A DNA stretch of 21,041 bases from an uncultured Bacillota bacterium (GTDB lineage: Bacteria; Bacillota; Clostridia; Christensenellales; UBA1242): positions 1-21,041 of the forward strand of contig CAMUGK010000009.1 in NCBI GenBank assembly GCA_947088415.1. Reading direction: 5' to 3'. Every line of letters starts with the position of its first letter. Position 1 is the first letter of the stretch. A program made the position numbers and the translations under genes. Below the pieces are notes generated by a model that worked only from the letters and a program-made list of their open reading frames with translations, did not search any database and was not told the DNA's origin. Of this stretch, positions 1-7,068 are shown one piece after another.

Positions 1-42
1 AATTTTCTAAATTTATTTTCTATAAACAACAAAAGAAAATTA

Positions 43-93
43 AAAAGCATTTCTTAAAATTTTGTTTGATAGGAAATGCTTTTGTATTTTTAT
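43..93 (+). terminator. Rho-independent terminator of an upstream gene outside the window
   Basis: A 10-bp stem (44-53 pairs with 73-82, arms AAAGCATTTC and GAAATGCTTT) with a 19-base loop is followed by a T-rich stretch (GTATTTTTA). It probably ends a + strand gene lying before the window. The A-rich left flank means it could also act on the other strand. The large loop is less typical than the other terminators here. Confidence 0.6.
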
Positions 94-94
94 A

Positions 95-125
95 GTATAT
101 TGTCGTTACAAAGTTCGTATTAATA
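95..125 (+). promoter_or_regulatory. Possible sporulation (sigma-E-like) promoter of spoIIID
   Basis: GTATATT (95-101) and CGTATTAATA (116-125) are 14 bases apart upstream of spoIIID. They loosely resemble a sigma-E -35/-10 pair, and spoIIID of Bacillus subtilis is known to be sigma-E dependent. The match is partial, no good sigma-A promoter is seen in the gap, and the call leans on knowledge of the family. Confidence 0.25.
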
Positions 126-149
126 AAATAGATTAACATGGAGGTTATT

Positions 150-458
150 ATGGATAAAGTAAAAGAAACGCTTAAAAGTCAAAACAAAGAATATAAGATT
201 GCGAATCCTTCCAGATTTGTTGAAAGAATACTTGTGGAAGCCGAATATATTAAAGAAACTCATGCAACATTAAGACAAACTGCTGAAAAATTTGGTAACA
301 GCAAGTCGACGGTGCACTTAGATGTTAGTCATCGTTTGGCTTTGATAGATAGAAATCTATATAAAGAAATAAGAGAAATTCTTGATGTAAACTTTGCAGA
401 AAAGTATATAAGAGGTGGGGAGGCCACCAAGAAGAGATTTGCAGAAAGAACTATTTAA
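150..458 (+). CDS. spoIIID: Stage III sporulation transcriptional regulator SpoIIID
   Basis: Small DNA-binding protein of 102 residues that switches on and off many mother-cell genes during sporulation, usually between the sigma-E and sigma-K phases. The helix-turn-helix is clear: LRQTAEKFGNSKSTVHLDVSHRL corresponds to the VRVIAKEFGVSKSTVHKDL region of the Bacillus protein. The downstream signature RGGEATKKRF, in the basic C-terminal part, is also diagnostic. Length is close to the family norm of about 90 residues. The upstream ATG at 138 is rejected because a GGAGG ribosome site at 140-144 lies inside that extension and points to ATG 150. The gene stands alone between two terminators, facing rpsT. 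Confidence 0.95.
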   Translation: MDKVKETLKSQNKEYKIANPSRFVERILVEAEYIKETHATLRQTAEKFGNSKSTVHLDVSHRLALIDRNLYKEIREILDVNFAEKYIRGGEATKKRFAERTI

Positions 459-465
459 TAAAATA

Positions 466-498
466 TTAAAAAAGCACGGAATATTTCCGTGTTTTTTA
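466..498. terminator. Bidirectional terminator between spoIIID and rpsT
   Basis: CACGGAA (475-481) pairs with TTCCGTG (485-491) around a 3-base loop. It is flanked by an A run (468-473) on the left and T6 (492-497) on the right, so it can terminate both converging genes. Confidence 0.9.
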
Positions 499-500
499 AT

Positions 501-770
501 TTATGCTTTTTTAACTGAGTTTAAGAGTTTTGCATAGTTTGCTTTTCTTCTAGCAGCGCAATTTGCATGAATTACATTTTCTGAAACTGCTTTATCAAGA
601 AGTGAAACAACATCTCTGTATGCAACTTCGGCAACTTGAGTATCGCCAGCAGCAACTGCAGTCTTGAATTTTTTAGTGTAAGTCAAAATTTTAGACTTAA
701 CAGCCTTGTTTTCAAGTGTTTTTTTATCGATTACTTTAACTCTTTTTTCTGCTGATTTAATGTTTGGCAT
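501..770 (-). CDS. rpsT: 30S ribosomal protein S20 (bS20)
   Basis: Small basic protein of 89 residues that binds 16S rRNA early in 30S subunit assembly. The family pattern is present: start MPNIKSAEKRVKV, long Lys/Arg-rich helices, DKAVSENVIHANCAARRKA near the C-terminus (family: LDKAAAKGVIHKNKAARRKSRL). Length matches the family. A ribosome site, AAGGAGATAACT on the - strand, precedes the start. The gene is monocistronic, with its own promoter at 800-828 and a terminator shared with spoIIID. It is divergent from gpr. In several Bacillota rpsT also lies next to gpr. Confidence 0.97.
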   Translation of the reverse strand: MPNIKSAEKRVKVIDKKTLENKAVKSKILTYTKKFKTAVAAGDTQVAEVAYRDVVSLLDKAVSENVIHANCAARRKANYAKLLNSVKKA

Positions 771-799
771 AGTTATCTCCTTATAAAATTATCTTTAAT

Positions 800-828
800 A
801 TGATAGCACAAAAATTTTATAATTGCAA
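800..828 (-). promoter_or_regulatory. Sigma-A promoter of rpsT
   Basis: On the - strand TTGCAA (823-828) is followed after exactly 17 bases by TATCAT (800-805), 30 bases before the rpsT start. An N-terminal extension of gpr to position 800 would overlap this promoter, which supports the internal gpr start at 872. Confidence 0.65.
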
Positions 829-871
829 GCAAAAAATAAATATTTTTTTATTATTTTGCCAAAATATTGTT

Positions 872-1642
872 ATGATTGATTTGATTGATGAAAGCAGCGA
901 GGAACTTGCAAAGTTTGGTTATAATATTAAACATGTAGGGCAGTATGAAATTGACCTTGGTGTTTTGTGTGTGGATAGTGATGAAAAGTCGCAAAAACTG
1001 GGGTTTAATAAAGGGGAATATGTAATTTTAAATTCGCCACTAATTTATGATTTAGGGGAGAATTGTCATGATTATATCTCAAAACTTTTAGGTAAACAAT
1101 TATCAAAACTTTTAAAATCATTAAAATTAGATAAGAAATCTAAATATCTTATTGTCGGCATTGGCAATCCTGATATTTTGGCAGATAGTCTTGGCAAAAA
1201 GACCTTAGATAAAATAAATATAAACATCTTAGATGAAGAAAACAATATTTTTAAACTTTGTCCAAATATATATTTAAATACTGGTGTTTCAACTTTTGAA
1301 ATAGTTTATCTTTTGGCGGTTGCACTTGATGTTGATGCAATCATTTTAATAGATTCTCTTGCGACAAGAAGTATTTCAAGGCTGGGTGTTTCTTTTCAAC
1401 TTAATACAAATGGTATTACACCAGGTTCTGCTATGCATGATAAAAACAAAAGGATAGACAGGTCGTCAACAGGTCTTCCTTGCATTTCTTTTGGTGTTCC
1501 ATTTATGATTTTTGCAAGTGATATATGCGATTGCAAAAATAAAGACCTTGTGCTTGCACCAAAAGATATTCATGAAAACATTGATATATCGGCTAAAGTT
1601 ATTGCAACGGCAATAAACCTTGCATTAAAAGGGGAGAAATAA
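872..1642 (+). CDS. gpr: GPR germination endopeptidase (spore protease), compact form
   Basis: Degrades the DNA-protecting small acid-soluble proteins (SASP) at the start of spore germination. It is made in the forespore as a zymogen. From ATG 872 it has 256 residues. The start MIDLIDES aligns with the family TDLALEA region. Two conserved aspartates essential in the Bacillus megaterium enzyme are kept: D105 in LADSLG and D161 in IDSLATRS, the latter followed by GITPGS. The C-terminus LAPKDIHENIDISAKVIATAINLAL matches the normal family end. The protein is about 100 residues shorter than the Bacillus enzymes because the segment between GVPFMI and LAPKDI is almost absent. No convincing ribosome site precedes 872. 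First gene of the run to plsC. Confidence 0.9.
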   Translation: MIDLIDESSEELAKFGYNIKHVGQYEIDLGVLCVDSDEKSQKLGFNKGEYVILNSPLIYDLGENCHDYISKLLGKQLSKLLKSLKLDKKSKYLIVGIGNPDILADSLGKKTLDKININILDEENNIFKLCPNIYLNTGVSTFEIVYLLAVALDVDAIILIDSLATRSISRLGVSFQLNTNGITPGSAMHDKNKRIDRSSTGLPCISFGVPFMIFASDICDCKNKDLVLAPKDIHENIDISAKVIATAINLALKGEK

Positions 1643-2206
1643 ATGCATCCATTGTATCTTTTAATTCCAACGTTTTTTATTTTATTATTCATTTTTCCAA
1701 TTGTCTTTCAAATTAAAGCAACTTTCAATTTGGCTTCAAAATCAGGAGTCTTTGCTATATTTTTATTTAAAATTAAACTGCTTTATTATATGTATGAAAT
1801 AAAAGGCAGAACAATAATTTTAAAAAATCAAAAAGAAACTAAAGAGACAGAAATAAGTCTTGATAATAATGACCTTTTATTTGTTGAATTTTTGTTTGCA
1901 CAAATTAAAGATAAAACAAGACTTAAACATCTTTATGTTTTTTATAATCTTGGTGCAGGAGATGCATATTTAACTGCAATGTTAGGTGGATTATTAAATA
2001 TAGCAGTTTTAACTTTTTTTACAACATTAAAATCAAAAAAAACAACAGCATCACTAGGTGTTTATGACACAATTTCATATAACAAAAATCTGTTTGAAAT
2101 TGCAATCAAAACCAAAATTTCAATTTCTTTCTTTGAATTTGTATATTCTTTGTTCAATTCGACCATTCTAACATGGAAAGCAAAAGCAAAAACCAAAAAT
2201 GCTTAA
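1643..2206 (+). CDS. DUF2953 (YtfI-like) membrane protein
   Basis: Protein of 187 residues with a hydrophobic N-terminal helix (about 4-24), a basic central part and a further hydrophobic stretch near 115-130. The motif NLGAGDAYLTAMLGGLLNIAV and the final FEFVYSLFNSTILTWKAKAK fit the DUF2953 family. Those proteins lie directly before ytfJ/gerW in spore formers (the ytfI-ytfJ pair of Bacillus subtilis). The start codon follows the gpr stop directly, and an AGGGGAG ribosome site lies inside the gpr end, so the two are translationally linked. The molecular function is unknown. The family call rests on motif memory plus gene order. Confidence 0.75.
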   Translation: MHPLYLLIPTFFILLFIFPIVFQIKATFNLASKSGVFAIFLFKIKLLYYMYEIKGRTIILKNQKETKETEISLDNNDLLFVEFLFAQIKDKTRLKHLYVFYNLGAGDAYLTAMLGGLLNIAVLTFFTTLKSKKTTASLGVYDTISYNKNLFEIAIKTKISISFFEFVYSLFNSTILTWKAKAKTKNA

Positions 2207-2215
2207 AAATCTATA

Positions 2216-2248
2216 TATTGTGGCTAGTATGCATTGCATACTACAATA
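2216..2248 (+). repeat. Interspersed palindromic element, copy 1
   Basis: The stem TAGTATGC (2225-2232) pairs perfectly with GCATACTA (2236-2243) around ATT. TATTG (2216-2220) and CAATA (2244-2248) extend it past an unpaired TGGC. It shares TTGTGGCTAGTATGC exactly with copy 2 and 20 of 23 bases with copy 3. It sits between the DUF2953 gene and ytfJ and ends directly at the ytfJ ribosome site. Confidence 0.8.
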
Positions 2249-2260
2249 AAGGGGGCTATT

Positions 2261-2665
2261 ATGCGAATTTATTCAGGAAATGAAACTATCAATTCATTAA
2301 TTGAAAATGCAATGGACAAAATTAAAACTCTTGTTGACTCTTCAACAATCATTGGAGAAAAGGTTGAGACACCAGACGGTACAGTGATTATTCCTATTTC
2401 AAAAGTGTCGGTTGGTTACGTTGTTGGCGGTGGCGAATATGCTGACCTATCTTCAAGACGAGTTGCAAATCACTTTCCAATGGCAGGTGGTTCAAGTGGC
2501 GGTATGAGTGTAACACCAGTTGGTTTTTTGATTGAAAGTAAAGGCGAAATTAATTTTATCAATGTTGAAAATAAAACAGTATATCAAACTATTTTAAACA
2601 TGTTTAATGCACTTCTTGCCAAAATGGAAAAACAAGAAAAGCAAGATGACAGTCAAGAGGATTAA
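2261..2665 (+). CDS. ytfJ: Spore protein YtfJ (GerW family)
   Basis: 134-residue member of the YtfJ/GerW family, a forespore protein needed for normal germination in Bacillus subtilis. Its biochemical role is unknown. The family core is plain: IGEKVETPDGTVIIPISKVSVGYVVGGGEY, then a glycine-rich stretch GGSSGGMSVTPVGFLI and the end of the domain at INVENKTVYQTIL. The C-terminal tail (KMEKQEKQDDSQED) is charged. An AAGGGGG ribosome site at 2249-2255 selects ATG 2261. An apparent in-frame TTG at 2234 lies inside the palindromic repeat and is not used. The gene is the partner of the preceding DUF2953 gene. Confidence 0.92.
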   Translation: MRIYSGNETINSLIENAMDKIKTLVDSSTIIGEKVETPDGTVIIPISKVSVGYVVGGGEYADLSSRRVANHFPMAGGSSGGMSVTPVGFLIESKGEINFINVENKTVYQTILNMFNALLAKMEKQEKQDDSQED

Positions 2666-2672
2666 TTCTTTT

Positions 2673-3839
2673 ATGCAAAATATTTTTAAAAGTAAACTTA
2701 ATATTTTAGTTTTGGGATTGAGCTTATTTTTAATCGTAAGTTTTTTGCTTGGAAGTCTTTTCTTGACTTTGCCAGTTCTACAAGATAGTTGCAGTGCAAA
2801 CACGTCTGCCAAAGCTATGTGTGTTATGGAAGCAAGTTCAAAGCGAGTTTTATATTCCAAAAATTCAAAACAACAACTTGCCATGGCAAGCACGACAAAA
2901 ATTATGACGGCAATCACAGCAATTGAAAACTGCAAGGACTTAGATGAAAGGTTTACAATTTCTCCAAAAGCGGTTGGAATTAGTGGAACAAGTTTGTATT
3001 TAAGAAAGGATGAATCTTTTTCGGTTAGAGAACTTTTATATGGGCTTATGCTTATTTCTGGCAATGATGCATCTGTTGCAATTGGAGAACATGTTGGTGG
3101 AGAAGGTGGAGTTAAAACTTTTATCGAAAGCATGAATAGTCTTGCAAAGAAGATAGGTGCAAACAATACCCATTTTGACAATACTCATGGCTTAGACAGC
3201 AAAACCCATTATACAACAGCAGAGGACTTGGCAAAGATAACAAGTTATGCCATGGCGAATGATACTTTTAGAGAAATTGTTTCAACACGTTCAACAAAAA
3301 TAGTTTCTGGCGAAGGTAAAACTAGATATTTAAAAAATAAAAATAAACTCCTTTCTTCTCTAGATGGCTGTGACGGGGTTAAAACTGGCTTCACAGACGA
3401 TGCTGGCAGATGTTTAGTTTCAAGTTGCACGCGTGACGGAATGACACTTGTATGTGTGGTTTTAAATTGTGGACCTATGTTTGAAGAGAGTGCAACACTA
3501 TTAGAAAAAGGATTTAATGAATATAAACTTTATGATTTATCAAGATTTTATACTTTAAATAGAAAACTTAAGGTTGAAAATGCAAAACAAGATTATGTTA
3601 AGGTTGAAAGTCAAACAAAGGCATATTATCCATTAAAGGCAAGTGAACTTGATAAAATTAAAATTGAAGTTTCAATGCCATTATCACTTCTTGCACCAGT
3701 GCAAAAACTCGAAAAAATCGGGGAAATTAAGATTTTCTTTGACAATAACTTGCTATTTTCTCAAAATATATATACAATGGAAGAAGTAAGGAGTAATACC
3801 ATTTTGGAGGGTATTAAAGATATCTCTTCCAAGTGGTAA
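2673..3839 (+). CDS. Serine-type D-alanyl-D-alanine carboxypeptidase (DacF/DacB type, PBP5-like)
   Basis: Trims the terminal D-Ala from peptidoglycan stem peptides on the outer face of the membrane. Next to gpr and ytfJ it probably acts on spore cortex or forespore wall. From ATG 2673 (388 residues) it has a signal/anchor helix at about 7-35. All three active-site motifs are present: S73-T-T-K76 with catalytic Ser73, S129-G-N131 and K237-T-G239. A C-terminal beta domain (about 285-375) ends in an amphipathic helix suited to membrane attachment. The ATGs at 2607 and 2646 lie inside ytfJ and lack good ribosome sites. AGAGG at 2656-2660 is the best, rather distant, site for 2673, so the start is not certain. 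Confidence 0.92.
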   Translation: MQNIFKSKLNILVLGLSLFLIVSFLLGSLFLTLPVLQDSCSANTSAKAMCVMEASSKRVLYSKNSKQQLAMASTTKIMTAITAIENCKDLDERFTISPKAVGISGTSLYLRKDESFSVRELLYGLMLISGNDASVAIGEHVGGEGGVKTFIESMNSLAKKIGANNTHFDNTHGLDSKTHYTTAEDLAKITSYAMANDTFREIVSTRSTKIVSGEGKTRYLKNKNKLLSSLDGCDGVKTGFTDDAGRCLVSSCTRDGMTLVCVVLNCGPMFEESATLLEKGFNEYKLYDLSRFYTLNRKLKVENAKQDYVKVESQTKAYYPLKASELDKIKIEVSMPLSLLAPVQKLEKIGEIKIFFDNNLLFSQNIYTMEEVRSNTILEGIKDISSKW

Positions 3840-3848
3840 GATTGATAC

Positions 3849-4556
3849 ATGAGATTAAACAAATTTCTTAGTAATGCTGGCGTTGCATCGCGACGCAAAT
3901 GTGATGAACTCATTTTAGAGAAAAAAATTCAAGTTAATGGCAAGGTTGTCAGTGAACTTGGCACTACCATCAACGAGAAGAAAGATAAAATAACTTTTGA
4001 GGGCAGGGAGATTAAACTTCCTACCTCTTTTGTGTATATAAAACTTAACAAGCCAAAAGGCTATGCTTGCACTGCCAGTGATGAAAAGGGAAGAAAGACT
4101 ATTTATGAACTTGTCAAATGTGATGAAAGATTGTTTTCTGTTGGAAGACTTGATTATGACACCGAAGGGCTGATAATTTTGACAAACGACGGAGATTTTG
4201 CAAATAAAATTATGCACCCAAAATTTGAAATCGAAAAAGAATATCAAGTGACAATCGAAGGCGAAATTAAAGAAAGTGAACTTGCAGTTATGCGAAAAGG
4301 TGTGGTTGTTGATGGTGAAAAAATGCCACCAGCCAGAGTTAAATTTCTTGACGCAAAGAACGGTGCAACAAGGCTTAGTGTTGTTATTCATGAAGGACAA
4401 AATAGACAGGTTAGACGTATGTTTGAAGCAATAGGCAAAACCATTAAACTTCTCAAACGTGTGAGAATTGGCGAAGTTAAACTTGGCGGATTAAGTCGTG
4501 GCGACTATAAAGATTTGAGCATTGATGAACTTAACAGTCTTGTGAGGGCTAAATGA
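3849..4556 (+). CDS. rluB: 23S rRNA pseudouridine synthase RluB/RsuA family
   Basis: Isomerises a uridine in the large-subunit rRNA (position 2605 in Escherichia coli RluB). 235 residues: an S4 RNA-binding domain at about 1-58 (MRLNKFLSNAGVASRRKCDELI) and the catalytic domain with GRLDYDTEGL at 99-108, where D102 is the catalytic Asp. GQNRQVRRMF is the conserved second motif. In Bacillus rluB lies downstream of dacB, spmA and spmB. Here it follows the carboxypeptidase directly, without spmAB. The start lies 10 bases after the previous stop, with only a weak ribosome site. It overlaps the next gene by 4 bases (ATGA). The family is certain; the exact uridine target is inferred. Confidence 0.93.
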   Translation: MRLNKFLSNAGVASRRKCDELILEKKIQVNGKVVSELGTTINEKKDKITFEGREIKLPTSFVYIKLNKPKGYACTASDEKGRKTIYELVKCDERLFSVGRLDYDTEGLIILTNDGDFANKIMHPKFEIEKEYQVTIEGEIKESELAVMRKGVVVDGEKMPPARVKFLDAKNGATRLSVVIHEGQNRQVRRMFEAIGKTIKLLKRVRIGEVKLGGLSRGDYKDLSIDELNSLVRAK

Positions 4557-5788
4557 AAATTGCAATCATAGGTGGCGGAGCAAGCGGGCTTATGTGCGGG
4601 GCTGTTTTGGCTGAAAACAATGTAACTGCCGTGGTTTTTGACGGCAATGAAAAACTTGGCAAAAAGATATACATTACAGGAAAAGGACGATGTAATCTTA
4701 CAAACAAGTGTCAGCCAGATGAGTTTTTAGAGAATGTGGTCAATGGTCAAAGATTTATGCGTGGGGCAATTAATCGCTTTTCAAGTTTGAATTGCATAAA
4801 CTTCTTTGAAGAACACGGACTTAAACTTAAAACCGAACGCGGAAATCGAGTTTTTCCTGAAAGTGATAAAGCAAGCGATGTTATAAAAGTTTTGACTAAA
4901 CTTAACAGTAAAAATCAAATCTGTTTAAATGAAAAGATTCAAGAAATTAAACTTGATGAAAACAAATATGTTGTTAGAACAGACAAAAATAAATATAATT
5001 TTGATGCTGTTGTAATTGCAACGGGTGGAAAAAGTTATTCTTTAACTGGAAGCAGTGGCGATGGTCTTGAGATAGCAAAAAAACTTGGACATAAAATTGT
5101 TGAGCCAAAACCGGCACTCGTTGCGTTGCAACTTAAAGATAAATTTGTTAAAGAGATTCAAGGCTTGTCACTTAAAAATGTGACACTGCATGCAGAATTT
5201 GAGAATGTAAAACAACAAAAGACAAAACTTCAGTTGCAAGGCGAAATGATGTTTACAGATGTTGGAATAACTGGCCCAATAGTCTTGTCAATGTCTAGTA
5301 AAATTAATAGGGCAGAAAATATCAAACTTTTCATAGATTTTAAACCTGCACTTTCAAAAGAACAATTAGACCTAAGACTCCTTCGAGATTTCCAAGAAAA
5401 CAAAAACAAAAATATTTCTTATATTATACATGGATTGTTACCTAAAAAATTGGCTTCGGTTTTTCTAAACAGAATTGAAATATCAGAAAATAAAAAAGTG
5501 CATGAAATTACAAAAGAAGAGCGTAATAAAATTATTTCATGCCTAAAAGAGTTTGACCTTATGTATAAAAATCTCTATCCACTTGAAAGCGGAATTGTCA
5601 CAAGTGGTGGCGTCGAATTAACCGAGATTAATCCAAAGTCGTGTGAAAGCAAACTGCATTCAAACCTTTACTTTATTGGCGAAGTTTTAGATGTTGATTG
5701 CCTGACAGGCGGATTTAACCTGCAAACTGCATTTTCGACCGCCTATGTATGCGCAATAGATTTGGTGAATAAAATAATAAAGGAGTAA
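4553..5788 (+). CDS. HI0933/YtfP-family FAD-dependent oxidoreductase
   Basis: 411-residue flavoprotein of the HI0933/YhiN/YtfP family, often annotated as aminoacetone oxidase-like. The true substrate is not established. The dinucleotide-binding start KIAIIGGGASGLMCG, the GKGRCNLTN motif near residue 44, ATGGKSYSLTGSSGDG in the middle and the C-terminal TGGFNLQTAFSTAYVCA are all family marks. Length is normal. Its ATG overlaps the rluB TGA, indicating translational coupling. It is followed after two stop codons by plsC, whose AAGGAG ribosome site lies inside the last codons of this gene. Confidence 0.93.
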   Translation: MKIAIIGGGASGLMCGAVLAENNVTAVVFDGNEKLGKKIYITGKGRCNLTNKCQPDEFLENVVNGQRFMRGAINRFSSLNCINFFEEHGLKLKTERGNRVFPESDKASDVIKVLTKLNSKNQICLNEKIQEIKLDENKYVVRTDKNKYNFDAVVIATGGKSYSLTGSSGDGLEIAKKLGHKIVEPKPALVALQLKDKFVKEIQGLSLKNVTLHAEFENVKQQKTKLQLQGEMMFTDVGITGPIVLSMSSKINRAENIKLFIDFKPALSKEQLDLRLLRDFQENKNKNISYIIHGLLPKKLASVFLNRIEISENKKVHEITKEERNKIISCLKEFDLMYKNLYPLESGIVTSGGVELTEINPKSCESKLHSNLYFIGEVLDVDCLTGGFNLQTAFSTAYVCAIDLVNKIIKE

Positions 5789-5791
5789 TAA

Positions 5792-6481
5792 ATGTATCTT
5801 ATTGGTTTTTTAAAATCTATTCTTTATATTCCCATCGGTATTTTTTATCCAACAAAAGTGATTGGAAAGAAAAATCTTAAAAAAGGCTCGGCAATTTTAG
5901 TCAGCAATCATACTTCAAATATAGACCCGATTTTGTTTGCTGCACATATGAAAGAACATAATTATTATTTGGCAAAAAAAGAACTTTTTTCAACCAAATT
6001 TAAAGCATGGGTTATAACTGGAATAGGTGGAATTTCAATAGATAGAAATTCAAATGATTTAGGTGCAATAAAAAAATCTTTAAAAGTTTTGAAAGAAAAT
6101 CACAAACTTGTAATCTTCCCAGAAGGCACAAGACATAATGAAGAAAATATGGAACTTGGCGAAATAAAGGGTGGTGCAAGCATGCTTGCAATAAAAGCTA
6201 AAGTGCCTGTCGTTCCAATATATATTAATCGCAGACCAAAAGCGTTTAGAAAAACAATAATAACAATAGGCGAGCCTTTCGAGTTCAACGAATTCTATGG
6301 CAGTCGCTTAGATAGCGAAAATCTTGAAAGGGCTGGCGAAATCTTGGCAGAAAAGATGAATAAACTGCGATTATCTTGTATTGAAAGAGATAATAGCACA
6401 AAAAAGGCACTCCGAAAAGCGAAGAAAGAAGAGAAGAAGAGATTAAAACAAGAAAAGAAGCAACAAAAAAATCTAGCATAA
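5792..6481 (+). CDS. plsC: 1-acyl-sn-glycerol-3-phosphate acyltransferase
   Basis: Membrane-bound enzyme that adds the second acyl chain to lysophosphatidate, giving phosphatidate for phospholipid synthesis. 229 residues. The catalytic HX4D motif is H40-TSNI-D45 within SNHTSNIDP, and the substrate-binding motif FPEGTR is at 109-114. A hydrophobic N-terminal stretch (about 3-20) anchors it. The last 30 residues are a highly charged Lys/Arg/Glu/Gln tail (KKALRKAKKEEKKRLKQEKK), not part of the catalytic fold. A strong AAGGAG site precedes the start. It is the last gene of the run that begins at gpr and ends at the terminator overlapping its stop. Confidence 0.93.
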   Translation: MYLIGFLKSILYIPIGIFYPTKVIGKKNLKKGSAILVSNHTSNIDPILFAAHMKEHNYYLAKKELFSTKFKAWVITGIGGISIDRNSNDLGAIKKSLKVLKENHKLVIFPEGTRHNEENMELGEIKGGASMLAIKAKVPVVPIYINRRPKAFRKTIITIGEPFEFNEFYGSRLDSENLERAGEILAEKMNKLRLSCIERDNSTKKALRKAKKEEKKRLKQEKKQQKNLA

Positions 6482-6496
6482 TCGCTAGATTTTTTA
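6465..6496. terminator. Bidirectional terminator between plsC and the downstream - strand gene
   Basis: ATCTAGC (6471-6477) pairs with GCTAGAT (6484-6490) around a 6-base loop, with an A run on the left and T5 on the right. The hairpin overlaps the plsC stop codon and abuts the stop of the - strand gene. Confidence 0.9.
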
Positions 6497-6937
6497 ATCA
6501 TTTGATTCAAGTTCTTTATTAATTTCTTCTCGTAGTGTATAGTATTCTTTGGCTGCTTCGCATCTTTCATTACATTGTTTTTTAAGTTTATTTTCCTTTT
6601 TGCTTAAAAGTTCTTCATAAAATCTTTCATTGTTGCCTTCAATAGTAGCACGTATAGAACATTTTATACCAAAGATACCAGAAATAATTCCAAGTCCTAT
6701 AGGGATTAATCCCAAAAGACTGCCATTTTTTAATATGCTTATACCTGCTGTAATAGCAGCACCGCAAACTGTATTGCCAATAACACCACTAGCTATGAAC
6801 ATATTCTTTATTCTACGTTGAGATTTAAGCTTCAATTTATAATGGTCAACATCGCTTTTTAAAGAACTGCAATCATGGTTGAGTTCATCATATTTCTTTT
6901 CAGAATCTATAAGTTTTTTTATGTTTTCTTTTTCCAT
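6494..6937 (-). CDS. Small membrane protein with flanking coiled coils, function unknown
   Basis: 147 residues from the ATG at 6937, chosen because GGAGG stands 5 bases before it; the upstream ATG at 6958 would place the ribosome site inside the gene. The N-terminal third (about 1-45) is a charged helix with heptad-like spacing (KYDELNHDCSSLKSDVDHYKLKLKSQ). It is followed by two hydrophobic segments (about 47-66 and 70-92) separated by a short turn, and then by a second charged helix rich in Lys/Glu. The shape suggests a hairpin membrane protein with both helices in the cytoplasm. I do not recognise the family. It has its own strong promoter and stands alone. Confidence 0.75.
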   Translation of the reverse strand: MEKENIKKLIDSEKKYDELNHDCSSLKSDVDHYKLKLKSQRRIKNMFIASGVIGNTVCGAAITAGISILKNGSLLGLIPIGLGIISGIFGIKCSIRATIEGNNERFYEELLSKKENKLKKQCNERCEAAKEYYTLREEINKELESND

Positions 6938-6958
6938 GATTTCCTCCAATATATTCAT

Positions 6959-6987
6959 ATTATATCATTAATTTGTTTTTTTGTCAA
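6959..6987 (-). promoter_or_regulatory. Strong sigma-A promoter of the - strand membrane gene
   Basis: On the - strand TTGACA (6982-6987), a 17-base spacer and TATAAT (6959-6964) make a perfect consensus promoter. It lies 22 bases before the chosen start codon and drives only the 147-residue gene. Confidence 0.88.
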
Positions 6988-7068
6988 TAGTTAATTTTGA
7001 AATATATATCAAATAAATTGACAAAGGATAATGATTTTTGTTAATCTATTATCAAAGTGAGAAAGACA

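Noticed and set aside
800..871. N-terminal extension of gpr to an ATG at 800
   Set aside because: It overlaps the rpsT promoter, and the extra 24 residues (IAQKFYNCKQKINIFLLFCQ...) have no counterpart in GPR proteins.
2594..3181. 195-residue reading frame on the - strand opposite ytfJ and the carboxypeptidase
   Set aside because: The opposite strand carries intact SxxK and SxN motifs of a real enzyme; the - strand frame lacks a ribosome site and recognisable domains.
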